A DNA stretch of 64,000 nucleotides from Panonychus citri (taxonomy: Eukaryota; Arthropoda; Arachnida; Trombidiformes; Tetranychidae): NCBI RefSeq assembly GCF_014898815.1, contig NW_026515539.1, forward strand, positions 3,038,001-3,102,000, read 5' to 3'. A model generated the notes under the pieces. That model searched no databases, was not told the origin of the DNA, and was given only the letters and a program-made list of their open reading frames with translations. Both the position numbers and the translations under genes were made by a program. Each line of letters begins with the position of its first letter. The stretch's first letter is position 1. This document shows positions 22,729 through 34,926 of the stretch, in pieces.

Positions 22729-25700
22729 TCATGTCCTCGAACCAACAGTTTCACGAAAAGCTTGAACAACTCGAATCTATGATTAGAAAATAGTCGAAAT
22801 TAAAATTGAATCTTCTTATTTCAATGATATCATTTGCTTTTACCTGAGTTCTGATTCTTGAATATCCTCTAATCCAAAGGATTTTTCCTGATGGACCATT
22901 ACCTTTGGAATAATCTGATTGATACTTAAGCAGGTCTATTTGAGGAGGCGTTGAACCAACAGTAAACTTTTTCGAGAGTGTGTTTTTCGGGATCGTTATT
23001 AAAATTTGATGCCAAATTAAGGCTGATAGTCCAAAAAATATTGACCAAATCCATTGGTCAAGCGTTAAAGGTACCACTTTAAATGCGATACCACCAAAGT
23101 TGATGATCAAGATCTGAAAAAAAGAGATGATTAATCTTCAATACAATCCAACTCAAACAAAGATCTCTTTGTTAGATTAACCATTGAATCATTTGCTATT
23201 AAGGAAAGTCTGGAAGATTAAGATTCCAGTATATTAATATTTACCTGAGTAATGAAAGTTCCGATTATAACTGATATGTAAATTTTGTTTGATAAAATAG
23301 ATTCAAAAACGTTTCTTTCGTCATTAATTTTTCGAGCATTAATCTCGTTGCTGAGGGACATTAAAACCAATACGTTAAAAATAATAGTATAATGCTGAGT
23401 TGGTGGTGAGTTCAATGGCAAACGCATCCCCGAGTCGATATCGAAAAAAGTTGGACCTAAAACAAACGAAAAGAACAAATTACTTCAGAATTGGCACAGG
23501 ACAAAGATAATTCAACGGTAATCATTTGGTAATTTCTTCCAAATTCAAAAGAAATCAATAGCAAATCTATTGGAAATTGATACGAAAAATGAGCATTTTT
23601 ACCATAAAATAACAGAGACAAAATTATGAAAGTTTGATAAAGAGCTTGTCCTAGAATGTTTCGAGCCATTCGTCGGGATATGATTGGTTTATTACGACCA
23701 TAGGGTTTCAAGTAGCAGTTCTGGTGTTGGTTGTTCAGCCAGTGCAAGACCTGCGAAAGTGTCCATTGCCAGATTGATCCAGAGCATTTGAACGGCTTGA
23801 AGAGGAGAACTGATAAAGGAAAGGAAAATGTCATATCAAGATTTGAGTTAAATTCATGAAAATTTGTTACTTCAGCACAAGCGCCAATGAACGCAACTAA
23901 ACAGGCGATTATATTAATGGTCAATTGAATTAAATAAACTGAATACATTTACAAAAACAGCGGCAACGATTGAGGTGAAATTATCGTCAGTCAAAATAAT
24001 ATCAGAGGCTTCTTTAGCAACATCAGTTCCCGATATTCCCATAGCAAAACCGACGTCCGCTTTTTTCAACGCGGGTCCGTCATTTGTACCATCACCTGTG
24101 ACCGCAACTATTTGACGAGTAGTATTATGTAATTTTGATTCAATCATATGTTTAACCAAAATGTATTTATCTGACGGACTTGATCTTGCGAGAACTCGTA
24201 AATTAGGCCAAACAGTGTCAAATAGCTTTTGGTCAACTTTACCGCTCGAATCACGAATAAGAGAGTTAAATTTTTTACCATCGAGAACGAGGAAATTTTC
24301 ATTCGGTGTTATTATGCCACATTTAGTCGCTATCGAACGCGCTGTGTTGGGATTATCTCCTGTTACCATGCGAACTACAATTCCGGCCTTTTTACAGTTT
24401 CTGATTGCAGATGGAACTTCATCTCGAATAGGATCTTCGAGTCCAGTCATACAGATCATCGTTAAGCCTGAAAGTATAGTTTCTTCACTGTCCCAATCTG
24501 GTTCCTTGGTTATTTCAATTTCGTTGTCTCCTTTTGCCTTCCCATACACGTAGTCTTTGTAAGCGACTGTTATGGTTCGCAGGCCATTGCCGGCTCGATA
24601 ATATCGACAATGAAACGAGACTTTTCCGACTGAGAAAAGTTCTGATTGAGCCTGAGCTATCGAAAATGTAATCACATCTTCTGTTATGATTTCACTTGCA
24701 CCTTTGACATGAACTCGAAAACCTCGTTCGGTTTTAATTACTGTGCTCATTGATTTTCGTTTAGAATTAAAAGTGTAAACTTTGTACAAAGATTCTTCTG
24801 GAATTTGATTTCGAATATCCTGATAATCAGCACCAAGATTGAGAACTAAACCAAGTAGTCCACATTCGGTCTTATTCCCGACCTGACGTGCTAATGCTCC
24901 AGGTTTTTCAGGAGGCTTTGAGGAGAAAAGAAGAAAAGTTCAAATAAAATGATCGAAAACTCAACGCAATTCTGGTCCTATTTTACCAAGATTTTCGAAG
25001 TGTAACCTGAATTGACTGATATACTTTCGACTATTAGTTTACCGACTTCATGAGGCAGTTCTTCAATTCGAGGTATTTGATGCCAAAGTTTTTCACAGAT
25101 AAAAGCGGTGACCACCGTCATCCGGTTCGTTGTTAAAGTTCCAGTTTTATCTGAACAAATTGTCGTCGCATTTCCCATAGTCTCACAGGCATCCAAATGT
25201 CGCACTAAATTATTTACAAACATCATTTTCTAAGCAGAAATCAAATTAAATATCAGATAAAAAAGTTGAAAAATGATCTTTGTTAGTATTACCTTAACAG
25301 AATAGGCTAGCGCTAAAGTGACCGCTAAGGGTAAACCTTCTGGGACAGCAACTAAGACCGTTATTCCGACCATAACAAACTTGACATATATAAATCTGTT
25401 GCAAATGACCAACTCCTGTTACCGATTGCAAACTCACTGATACAATATCGGACAATTAAGATAATCACCGTTACCGTAGCCATCGCAGAGCCTTAATTAA
25501 GAGTAAGTTAATTAGAAAACATTTCATCTTCTAAGATCAACTTACCGATGTAAGTGATCTGAATGGCCAAACGAGTGATTTTCGCTTGTAATATTGACTT
25601 ATTTGAACTTTTTTCTTCGGCCATTTCATTTTCTTCATCATTTACGTGATCGGCAGGCGCTTCATTTGATTCTAAAATTAACCATGATTGGTATATTTTA

Positions 25701-28700
25701 ATTTAGGCTCTATTATTAATTCATATATATTGTTACCTTCATTCTGTTTTTTGATTAATTTTTTATCTTTTTTTGCTGCTCCCAGTAGACTCATGATTAT
25801 ACCAGTTTGGGAATTGATCCCCACCGCAGTTACAACCATTTTCCCGCTTCCTTCCATAACATGAGTTCCCGATAATAAGAAAGGGTCGGTCTCTGGACTT
25901 TTAATTACATGATCAGATTCCCCAGTGATTGAACTCTCGTCGATTTTCAGATCATTACTTTGTATAACAATACCATCAGCAGGGATAAGATCACCTGAAG
26001 AAATTGAAATTATTTGATTACTTATAAATTGTCATTCTTGAATTTAAATCAAAAATAGTAATTGGGACAAAGATAAATATTAATAGTGGGGCAACAATTA
26101 AGTAACAATCAAATCTAATCGTGTTAATTACATTAGTAAATTGATAAAATGTCTTAATTGTTATAAAAAGAAACAATCAATTCCAATTTCAGTATTTCAA
26201 TTTAACTGTTTGGATATCAAGTTAATTATTATCAATGTTTTAATTATAATCACTGTGATTATCATTACTAGTGAGTAATTATTATTATACAAATTTATAA
26301 ATTAATCAGAAATTAATTGTTTACTCAAATGACAAAACATACAAAAAGTGTAACATTGATTTATGAGGTTTCATTGACTTTCCAATGTTATACATGTCCA
26401 ATGTATTATTATAATATTTACATACGATCAACAATTTTGTATTTGGTGAACTAAATCTCTCTCATCTTCCTTATCCTTCATCTTCATAAAGATTTTCCAT
26501 AAAGAGTTGATTTTCATGAAGTTCTTGATTTAGAATCAATTTTCATGTAAAAATCTCGATAGACAATGTCTCTTCAATGGTAAATGATTTTTTGATTAAA
26601 TTTAAATAAAATTTGAACTTGATCGTTTTAATTGTTCAAATTTATCCAATAGTAGCTCAGATATCCAATGAATAATTGAATATTTTGTTTTAATTTTAAT
26701 CTTCAAAAGTTCAATATTCATCGAAAAAATGACCTCCGAATAAAAAAGATCGAAAAACAAAAATTCTATTACTTTAGATATAATTTCATTGTAATTAAAC
26801 TAATCATCATAAAATTATTATTTATGTATCATGTTAAAGCTTATTATCTAACCTCTCTAATTATACTAAATTTATTAATCAAAAATCTAAAGTTTTTTAA
26901 CAATCAAGCGAAATGTAAGCTCGAAAAAATTTTGGCCATTACTTAGTTGTTTACAGTGTTTTCCATTTGAATTCACCTTCTTTTGCTATTGAAAAAATAT
27001 GATTTGCAAAAGAATTGACATCCCTTGGGAGATTAAGAGATTAGCCTTTCAACTTTCGCATTCGAGTTAACATGTTTCTCATTTCGGAAAACGAGGTTTG
27101 CAGTCGAAATGACTTTTCCTCGTTTTGTCTTTGTAGAGCTCAAGTTAAAATTAATTTTTTTACAGTAAATTTCAGTTTTTCTAATAAATCTTAATTAATT
27201 AAATCATAAGAACTGAATTCCAATAATTATTTCAAATTTTTTGCATAAAAACTGAAATTTACTATAAAAAATTAATAAACTGAGCTCTAAAACAAAACGA
27301 GGAAAGTCATTTCGACCAAACCTCGTTTTCAGAAATGAGAAATGTTAACTGCGAGATGAAAGGTTATCTTTGACCTAGGGATGTTAATTCTTCTGCAAAT
27401 CATGTTTTTTCATAAGCAAAAGAAGGTGAATTCAAATGGAAAACACTGTACCTAATAATTGGCTAGCACCGTGCAAGTGACCAGCTAATTTCTCCTTTGT
27501 ATCTTGATTACTTTGATGTGTCAAGGTAACTCACCTTCTTATAACATAGTCACCTTGCCATTACACATACAAAAATTATTTCATTTTGCTCATTGAATGA
27601 TTAAACTGCGATTAACTTGATTATCTTATCGAAAACCCAATGATTTTCAATATTATCAATTTCTGTGGCTGTATAAGTCTACTAGGCCAGAGACTAACTT
27701 ACAAGATCACTATTGAGCAACAATCCGATCCCCAACAATAACAAATGTAATTTAGATTATTGTTGCAATGGTTGATCAAATATTAAGAAGCTTCTTTAAC
27801 TTTTTTAGGTTAATCATCATGTAATTAGGTTTCCTAAAGTAATTAACTTGTTGATCAACTTTAACTAATCTCAGGTATCATTATTATATTGTTAATCATT
27901 TTAGATTAAATTAATCAGACTAATTGTACTTTTAAACAAAAGGGTAACAAGTATTTGTTTTTGATTAATTTAACAATCAGCAACTCAATCAGATATTAAC
28001 AGTTGTGATAATTGTTTTGAATTAGAAAAAAAAATTAGATGATAAATGATTTCAAAGATCAGCTATTTGATTACTCAGTTAATTGGATAGTTTGAATTAC
28101 TTACCATATTTTAATTGTATCACATCACCAACAACAATTTGATTGATCAAAGTTTGATTTACTTCACCAGCTCTAAGAACTGATATTTTACTTTCCTGAT
28201 CAATACGTTCACGTAGACCTAAAATATTATTAATATCATAAAGTAATTAAAGATAATCTAATCAAGTGATTTACAAATCAATACACTTACCTCTAAATTG
28301 TTTCTCTTTAGAATAATCATTGAAAGCAGTAATTAAAACAACAATAACTACAGTGATTAAAATGGCGGTTCCTTCAATCCAATTTGCTGTTCCTTCATCA
28401 GAATGAGTTCCTGAAATCAATCATGTTAATCAATCGTTTAAATGATGATTAGTTGATTGTAACTAGTGATTTACCTTGAGATTGGTCTTGAGGAGTATAA
28501 ACTGTAAGACCTAATGAGATTATCGCTGCCACTAATAAGATTAATAAAGTTGGTTCCTTTCCAGCAATAAAGACTAATTTTATGAATGTTTTCGGTGGTT
28601 TCTTGGGAATCTCATTGACACCGAATATTTTTTTTCTATTTTCAATATCAGACGGAGATCCGGATAATCCTAAAAGGAGAGAGAAAAGGAAATTCAATAA

Positions 28701-28909
28701 AACCATCAAAGTGAACACACACATGGATCCAAATACTCACCTTCATTTGGTGCTGTTCCAAGAGCGCGACATAGACCTTGAATTCCGCCAAATTTCCCGT
28801 TCAATCGGTCAAAAGCTTCATGTCCTCGAGTTTGCATGAGGTTTTTAAGCTCAGCAAGAGTAATATTGAAGATCGATCCATCGGAGATTATGTCAACCTT
28901 TGGAACCAT
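22729..28909 (-). pseudogene. Plasma-membrane calcium ATPase pseudogene (second tandem copy)
   Basis: All 13 exons of the neighbouring PMCA can be found in order, but the frame is broken repeatedly. In exon 7 a 4-nt loss near 25,385 and loss of one Val codon before AVPEG alter TM4. In exon 9 there are a 7-nt loss near 24,595 and two 1-nt losses near 24,640 and 24,680, and its last ~70 nt (23,870-23,960) are scrambled by deletions. Exon 10 has short losses near 23,708 and 23,740. Exons 1-6 and 11-13 stay nearly identical to the good copy, so the loss is recent. Some single-base breaks could be assembly errors; the 4- to 20-nt deletions are less easily explained that way. Confidence 0.85.
26954..27448. 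mobile_element. 495-bp foldback MITE inserted after the PMCA duplication
   Basis: The element is almost one long hairpin: the left half (CAGTGTTTTCCATTTGAATT and onward) is mirrored by the right half over about 230 bp. TA flanks it at 26,952-26,953 and 27,449-27,450. PMCA unit 1 has the uninterrupted site TTGTTTACCTAATA with one TA at 19,916-19,917. That proves insertion at TA and dates it after the duplication. Confidence 0.92.
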
Positions 28910-29775
28910 GGTGTCAATCACTTTTGTCAATCAAGTCTCGGACAATCAAACAATCAACATAAAATGATTGAATAAAAACAACTTACAATTAAAATCACAA
29001 CTTGACACTAAAGCCACAGGATTAACACTGAGCAGCATTACTGTTATATTAATAGTATTAAGAGATTATCTTTTAATCTGTACATTGTTTTTTTCTTTCA
29101 TTTATTGTTCAGCTAATCACAAGCCGATTAACTGTAATACACTGTAATTCATTCAGCTGATTACTTTTAGTGTTAACTTTAAGGTGACCGTGAGACGTGA
29201 TGACAAAAGTACCTTTGGTTAAGAGATATTTTATTATCATTTATTGATTAAGTACTTTGACTAAGACTAGCTAAGCACTCATCTCTCTCATTCTAATCAT
29301 AATGATGAGTAAATCAACGAAAAAGTATAACCATCATTTATAACCAGATGATATTTAATCGTTATCAACCATTGATAAGATATTAATAGTTATTAGCAAA
29401 CTTATCAGAAACAATTCTGGTTTTCACTCAGTAACGATTCAGAGTTTTATTTATTACAGTCTTCAACCTTTGATTAGAACCTTTTTCACACGAACACGAT
29501 GATGAGTAACATTCATATTGATCGTTATTGAGCTTTTAATTGCATGAGAACTTATCAACAACCAGCAATTTGAATGGACATTTCAACAATTATATCTAAT
29601 TAACTGTTTTCTTATTAGTATAACCTTTCATTACTTGATTTCTTTAGTTTTACCAATATGTCAATTAGATCAAATTTTGGTCCATCATCAATATTGCCAT
29701 TGGTGAAATTGTTCACACTGATTCTAATCGTTCATTGTTGTTTCATGATTTTCTGGTTAACTTGATTGTTTCAAA
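28910..29775. other. Divergent intergenic region between PMCA copy 2 and the DEG/ENaC gene
   Basis: Up to about 29,046 it is duplicated 5' flank of the PMCA unit, with a GTAAG donor-like site that may mark a 5' untranslated exon. The rest is unique AT-rich sequence leading to the channel gene. No further exon seen. Confidence 0.5.
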
Positions 29776-31215
29776 ATGGGTAAAAAGATTAAATCTAAGG
29801 CCGAAGATCAATGTGTTCATCGATTAGCTGTGATTCTTTATGATTTTTTTCAATTTCTTTGTGCTCTCGGTTTTCTGGTCCAATTTTCGTACGTGATGAT
29901 CCGTTATTTTGACTTTGACTATTTGACCATCGCTCATTTCTTTGTCCCAGAAGAGACGAAACTTCCTGACGTTTTCCTTTGTGCTGATTTCTTGTCATTT
30001 CTCAACTACACCCTTCTCTTTCAGCGATACCCTCAGTTGATCGGTGCTCTTGGTTTATCGAGAAATCAAATATTAGGACGACCGATAAAAGATGAAATTT
30101 TGAGTCGAATGACCGGAGAAGATGCTTCTTATTTGATTAGTAGTTTTCTGACACTTCGTCAAGTAACTGAGTGTTTTTTCCCATCGGATGTCATCTTTGG
30201 TACTTTGGATATAAGAAGTAATTTCGAGAGAAATTTCCATGATCTTTGTGACCTCAAACTCTACTATCGAAAGTTTTTCGTCTGTTTTGTATTTAGTTGC
30301 TCTCAAAATGGTTCGATATTTACAAGTATTGACGATTTCTACAGAGATCCAATTCCAGAAGAGTTGTTTCTTCTTCGACTTCGACAATCTGTTTTCGCTT
30401 CAACCGATTTCCTTTTCATCGGAGCAACTGAACATTTAACTCTTCCCTTCAGCCCATCATGTAAAATGGATGTTCAAATAGTCGGAAATTATCCAAGAGC
30501 TTTTCGATACCATTTAAAAACTGTCCAATTGAAACTTCTCCCTCCACCATATGAGACTTCATGTAGAGATTATTCTGACATTCAAACTAATTTCACTTCG
30601 AGAGATAGTATTATCGACAGTTGTTTAACCCAAAGGTCTATAATTGCGTCTGGATGTCCACACCCGTTGTCTCTTCAATCCTCTACATGGAATTCACGAT
30701 TCGCTACTGAGTGTTATCGGTCAAAGTCTGGAAATGTTACTTATCGACGACTCATGAATTCAATTGTCGATGATTGTTTTCGTCTTAATGCTCAACCCGA
30801 TTGCTCACGAACTACAATATTTACTCAAGGTCGTTCTCCAGTCTCGATAAGTGGAAATTTTAGTACACTAGTAATGGACGAAACCAAAGAACCGTCAATT
30901 ATTATTGCTTATACACCGAAAATGACTTGGATCGATCTTTTTGTCCAAATTGGTTCCGTGCTCGGTACTTGGTTTGGTTTCTCAATTCTGATCCATATTC
31001 CAAAAGTATCTAAATTTTTAGTTTATCATTTTCATTCGTGTGTTACATGTTCAAAGTGTTACAAATCTCGAAGAAAAATTAAAGGCTTACCACAAAAACG
31101 ATCACTTGATTCAAAACTATCTTTAAGTTGGCCGAAAAAAAATCAACAATTAAAATCTCGTAACCATCCAATTCGTTATTTATCGCCAAGGCGAATCCCG
31201 GCGAAAAGGACGTGA
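29776..31215 (+). CDS. DEG/ENaC-family (amiloride-sensitive) sodium channel, single exon
   Basis: A 479-residue open frame from the first ATG. The layout fits the family: a short cytosolic N-terminus, TM1 around residues 18-45 (LYDFFQFLCALGFLVQFSYV), a large Cys-containing ectodomain with several N-glycosylation sites, TM2 near residues 390-415 (WIDLFVQIGSVLGTWFGFS) with the GxS selectivity-filter-like GFS, and a basic cytosolic tail. The ectodomain is compact compared with vertebrate ENaC. These channels form trimeric Na+ channels gated by peptides, acid, touch or chemicals; which applies here cannot be read. Partial copies lie at 7000-7525 and 32,340-32,475, and its 3' flank recurs at 51,903-52,330, so the locus has been duplicated and broken repeatedly. 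Confidence 0.85.
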   Translation: MGKKIKSKAEDQCVHRLAVILYDFFQFLCALGFLVQFSYVMIRYFDFDYLTIAHFFVPEETKLPDVFLCADFLSFLNYTLLFQRYPQLIGALGLSRNQILGRPIKDEILSRMTGEDASYLISSFLTLRQVTECFFPSDVIFGTLDIRSNFERNFHDLCDLKLYYRKFFVCFVFSCSQNGSIFTSIDDFYRDPIPEELFLLRLRQSVFASTDFLFIGATEHLTLPFSPSCKMDVQIVGNYPRAFRYHLKTVQLKLLPPPYETSCRDYSDIQTNFTSRDSIIDSCLTQRSIIASGCPHPLSLQSSTWNSRFATECYRSKSGNVTYRRLMNSIVDDCFRLNAQPDCSRTTIFTQGRSPVSISGNFSTLVMDETKEPSIIIAYTPKMTWIDLFVQIGSVLGTWFGFSILIHIPKVSKFLVYHFHSCVTCSKCYKSRRKIKGLPQKRSLDSKLSLSWPKKNQQLKSRNHPIRYLSPRRIPAKRT

Positions 31216-31235
31216 TATGTTCAAGAGACAAATTC

Positions 31236-31680
31236 ATTTCAATTTGTTTAATTTACATCTTGAACGAGGAAATTAATCATTCAGAGTAACAAAGAGTCAA
31301 AATTATAAATTGTAACGTTTTTTCTGGTTACAATTGGTTCATTTGACAAACTAATGTCAAAGTAAACTTGTGAATAAATATTGACGAGGAAATACGAGTA
31401 CCAATACTTACGTTTCTATGGTTTTAACAATATCATCCGATGAAAATTAGCATAATAAAGTTCCTCTAAAGTTTTACTTACATGTTGGGTGATAAAAACT
31501 CGGATAGAAAAGAGTAATTGTTTGTTAAGAGTTTGAACTTCTAAAAAAATAAACCTGATTAAATTAAAACTCTGGGACCCTCAAAGAAAATGATATACAA
31601 TCATGTAAAAAAGGATAAGTTTTGGGTCAATTTTATACATTTAGAAGAGTGAATTTACTTGAGAAAGTTCCAATTGAATT
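31236..31680. repeat. Direct repeat (3' flank of DEG/ENaC), second copy at 51,903-52,330
   Basis: About 440 bp starting CAATTTGTTTAATTTACAT recur in the same orientation 20 kb downstream, beyond the Polinton, with modest divergence. No coding content. Confidence 0.75.
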
Positions 31681-31790
31681 GTTTGAATGCATCTAGCCAT
31701 CCGAATTGATCGGGTATCAGTTATTACAATCGAGCTATTCTATTAAACATTGAATTCAATTTATTAATTTGTGGTTAATCAATCATCATC

Positions 31791-31982
31791 ATGAACTTCA
31801 TGGTTCTCAAAGCTCTTTTCATCGCCATGTTCTGTTTCGTTAGTTTTTCCGCTGGTGATTCCCACTTCATCTCTGGTCGTGGAGTAGAATATCTAGTGCG
31901 ATCTAAGCGACAATTGTCACCTGATAGAGGACCCGCTCCCCAAAAACCAGTCGACAAAACAGCACCAATTAGGACAGAATAA
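31791..31982 (+). CDS. Small secreted prepropeptide (63 residues)
   Basis: The ATG is followed by a textbook signal peptide (MNFMVLKALFIAMFCFVSFSA). A pro-segment ending in RSKR comes next, then a 23-residue tail beginning QLSPDRGPAPQKP and ending at a TAA. RSKR is a furin-like cleavage site, and a following Gln could become pyroglutamate. The tail is proline-rich with no cysteines. I recognise no family. It could be a neuropeptide or salivary peptide precursor. It is a short ORF, so it might be chance, but the signal-propeptide-cleavage order makes that less likely. Confidence 0.5.
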   Translation: MNFMVLKALFIAMFCFVSFSAGDSHFISGRGVEYLVRSKRQLSPDRGPAPQKPVDKTAPIRTE

Positions 31983-32339
31983 TCTTTTCAATTATGTCTA
32001 TTAGATTATTCGCTAAACAATTGTAATGGTGCTCGTGGTGATTGAAGTGACCTAACTTACTTTGTACTTTGTTCCATAACGATGTATCATAGAGATTAAG
32101 ACACAAGAGATTTACTGACCATTTATTATCGAAAATTCGTAAAATAAAATAAGTTTTCATTCTTAATAACTATCGTTTCTATTCCTTTGAAACCCAAGAA
32201 CGATATTTCTCACATTTTAAAAAGCATACGGTTGATACCAATGTGAGGAGTTCTGAATGGATTCAAACTAAGGTACAAATTGAGGCTGAACCAGCCGTTT
32301 TTTGGTAATTTATAAGTAACTATGTTATTGGTACCTTAC

Positions 32340-32475
32340 AACCATCTACGTGGAATTATCATTAATTTAGTTGAAAAAAATCAGCAATCAAAATCTTTTA
32401 ACCTTCCAATTCGTTATTAATCACCAAGGCGAATCCTGGTAACGAAAGAGAACGTGATAAGTTAAAGAGACGTTC
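32340..32475 (+). pseudogene. DEG/ENaC C-terminal remnant
   Basis: Bases 32,370-32,470 match the last ~100 bases of the channel gene and its stop region (TTCGTTATT...TCACCAAGGCGAATCCTGG), with stops in frame. It lies just outside the left end of the Polinton. Confidence 0.7.
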
Positions 32476-32515
32476 TCTTGATAAAATGGTTTTGTCTTAA
32501 ATAGAATTCTATCTT

Positions 32516-32569
32516 AGTAGTAAGATGTGTCTAAACGTTAAAAAGGGAGGAGCTTAATGTTGTTAGGGG
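32516..32569 (+). repeat. Polinton left terminal inverted repeat
   Basis: 54 bp identical to the reverse complement of 48,568-48,621. Immediately outside lies the target duplication TATCTT (32,510-32,515). Confidence 0.95.
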
Positions 32570-32776
32570 TGATGAATGAAAGTATAGGTGAATACCAAAT
32601 GTTAATGAAGGAAAAAAGCTTAAAAAAGCTAAAGGCTAAGTTTTAAAAGAAAAGTGCAAGATTGTTAAGCCAATGGAAAAGTTAAAATAAAGAAAAGTGA
32701 TTAAGTTCCAAAGGATTATAATCAAATTAAGGTAAGTTAAGAACCCGAAAAAGAAAAAGAAAAGACAATTAAAGTT

Positions 32777-33890
32777 TTAATTTTCAAATTTAATTTTTAT
32801 TTGAAGGAAGAAGTTATAATTGAAGACGCTTGGGACACTGAATGAGCTCGAAAGAGTCATATGTGCGCGCTTCTTACAGGGGAGAAGTGAATAACTTGAG
32901 GGATGATAGGGAGAGTTCGGGTTGGGGTTTTCTTGATGGGGAGGAGTGGAGGGAACAGGTGAAGCCGGTGAATGATGATGATGGAGATGACTCGATCCCA
33001 ATCTCTGAGTGATCAGACTGTGGACCAGTCACTCTCATGGGTGGAGATGGAGGAAAGGATGACATTGGGCCAAGGGAAGAGGAGATAGAGTCAAGGGTGA
33101 TGGAGACAGAGGATCGGTGATGGTGGAGTAGTTGGGGTCGGTCATGGTCGAGTCAAGGGTGATGGTCGAGTCAAGAGTGATGGTCGAGTCAATGGTGATG
33201 GTGGTCGTGGATGCTGGTTCTGGTTCAGGTTCGGGTTCAGGTTCGGGTTCAGGTTCAGCTGCTGAGGTTGGATCCTGACCATAAAAGTCAATCATCTGAT
33301 CCGGTGCTTCCACCAGATAAGATGAGGCTGCAGCTGGATCCCCATTCTCATCAATTGAGACACGAAGAGAGTTGAGGAGGTTGATCACCTCGGCCAAGGG
33401 AACAGACCCTTGCAGACTGTATGGGTCTGCAAGGGCTGCCCTTCTAGTGGCGTCGAGGGATCGAAGAGCCACGACCGAAGGAGCATAATGGTGGCTTAGT
33501 GGTGGTGAAGGAGAGACTGGAGCGGCAGCAGGAGCTATCGGGCCAAAGAGGTCGGCAGGTAGCCGAAGACATGATGAGGAAGCAAGATTGGAGGTGATGG
33601 AGGTAGAGAAGACATATTGAGAGCGAGAGAGTATAAGAGAGTAAGAGTAAGAGAGTAAGAGTAAGAGTAAGAGAGTGAGAGTAAGAGTAAGAGCAAGAGC
33701 AAGAGCAAGAGATAGATGAATACTGACAATCTTTACTGTTCAAGATTGGGTTTTATACTCAGAAATGCTCACCTTAAACCACCTCTTGTCTTCCATCTCA
33801 CTCGTAGAGCTCCCTTTCCTATCTCCCTCCCATAGTAAAGCAAAAAGACTCTCTCTCACTTGTTAGTACAGTGGAAGCTGAAGTATCATC
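32777..33890 (-). other. GC-richer left arm with a possible Pro/Glu/Thr-repeat protein gene
   Basis: This ~1.1 kb is visibly GC-richer than the rest of the window. On the minus strand a frame ending near 33,035 reads LFGPIAPAAAPVSPSP, then VPLAEVINLLNSL, a run of EP dipeptides and a Thr/Asp repeat (TITLDST). It is open upstream to about 33,700 but has no in-frame ATG, so an upstream exon or error is implied. A TATA-like GTATAAAA lies just upstream on the same strand (near 33,753-33,760). A (GAGTAA)-type simple repeat covers 33,600-33,720. I recognise no family; it may be a cargo gene. Coding status is uncertain. Confidence 0.35.
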
Positions 33891-34194
33891 TTCATCTTAT
33901 AATCTGTTTTAAGTTAATCTCTTTACTAGAAGAATGAAAAAAGAGAAAATTGGAAGAGATAAACTTTTTAAAAATAATCTTTTTAAGAAAGTTAATCTTC
34001 TCGAAATTAATCTTTTCAGAGTTAATCTTTTTTAAACCTAATCTATTGAAAAGCAGTGAAATGTATTGAAAGCAATGAAAGTGAATGGGAGTTAATCTTT
34101 TTCTATTGAAATGTACTGAAGTCATAGAAACAATCATCTTTATCATCATTCAGCATTTACTGCATGCTATTTACTATAGTATATTCAGTTTACT
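33891..34194. other. AT-rich spacer inside the Polinton left arm
   Basis: AT-rich, with short repeats of the type TTAATCTTTT. No supported gene. Confidence 0.4.
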
Positions 34195-34675
34195 TTCAAC
34201 ATTCAAAACAATCACAACAATTAACAATCAACAGAATCAACAGAATCAACAACAATCAACAATCAACAATTAACAATCAACAACAATTAACAATCAACAA
34301 CAATTAACAATCAACAACAATTAACAATCAACAACAATTAACAATCAACAACAATCACAACAATTAACAATCAACAACAATTAACAATCAACAACAATCA
34401 ACAATCAACAACAATTAACAATCAACAATCAACAATCAACACAATCAACACAATCAACACAATCACAACAATTAACAATCAACAACAATCAACAATCAAC
34501 AGAATCAACAATCAACACAATCAACACAATCAACACAATCAACACAATCACAACAATTAACAATCAACAACAATTAACAACAATCAACAATCAACAATCA
34601 ACAGAATCAACAATTAACAATCAACACAACAATCAACAATTAACAATTAACAATTAACAATCAACACAACAGTAA
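34195..34675. repeat. CAACAATTAACAATCAA minisatellite
   Basis: About 480 bp of irregular tandem repeats built from CAACAATTAACAATCAA-like units, strongly strand-asymmetric (almost no G on the + strand). It lies inside the Polinton, upstream of the main gene block. Confidence 0.9.
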
Positions 34676-34926
34676 CCATAGTAACCCGTAACCATAGCAA
34701 CCACACCAACATTCAAAAGGTAAAAAAAGTCTCCACCCCCTTTTCTTTTTCTTATTTTTCTCTATCTAAGTTACCATTAAGGTTCTATGGGTTTAATTTT
34801 CCCGCCTTTTTTTCAATCTCAAAAAATTTTCGGCTGCAAGTCCAACTCACTGCGCTGATTAATATAGGCTAGCAAAGTTATAATGAAACTTTTTTTTCAA
34901 GCGACTTAGTTTTTAACTTAGAAATT

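Larger units (their letters stand above)
22158..29046. repeat. Segmental tandem duplication, unit 2 (decayed PMCA)
   Basis: This is the second copy of the block at 14,562-21,572. It is shorter apart from one inserted 495-bp element, because of many small deletions in both exons and introns. Confidence 0.85.

Noticed and set aside
30073..30387. Antisense open frame inside the DEG/ENaC gene
   Set aside because: No domain, start context or splice support; it is a shadow of the real gene on the other strand. The same applies to + strand frames over PMCA exons (for example 16,620-17,048).
34195..34675. CRISPR array, suggested by regular short repeats
   Set aside because: There are no unique spacers; the units are irregular simple repeats in eukaryotic DNA with no cas genes.
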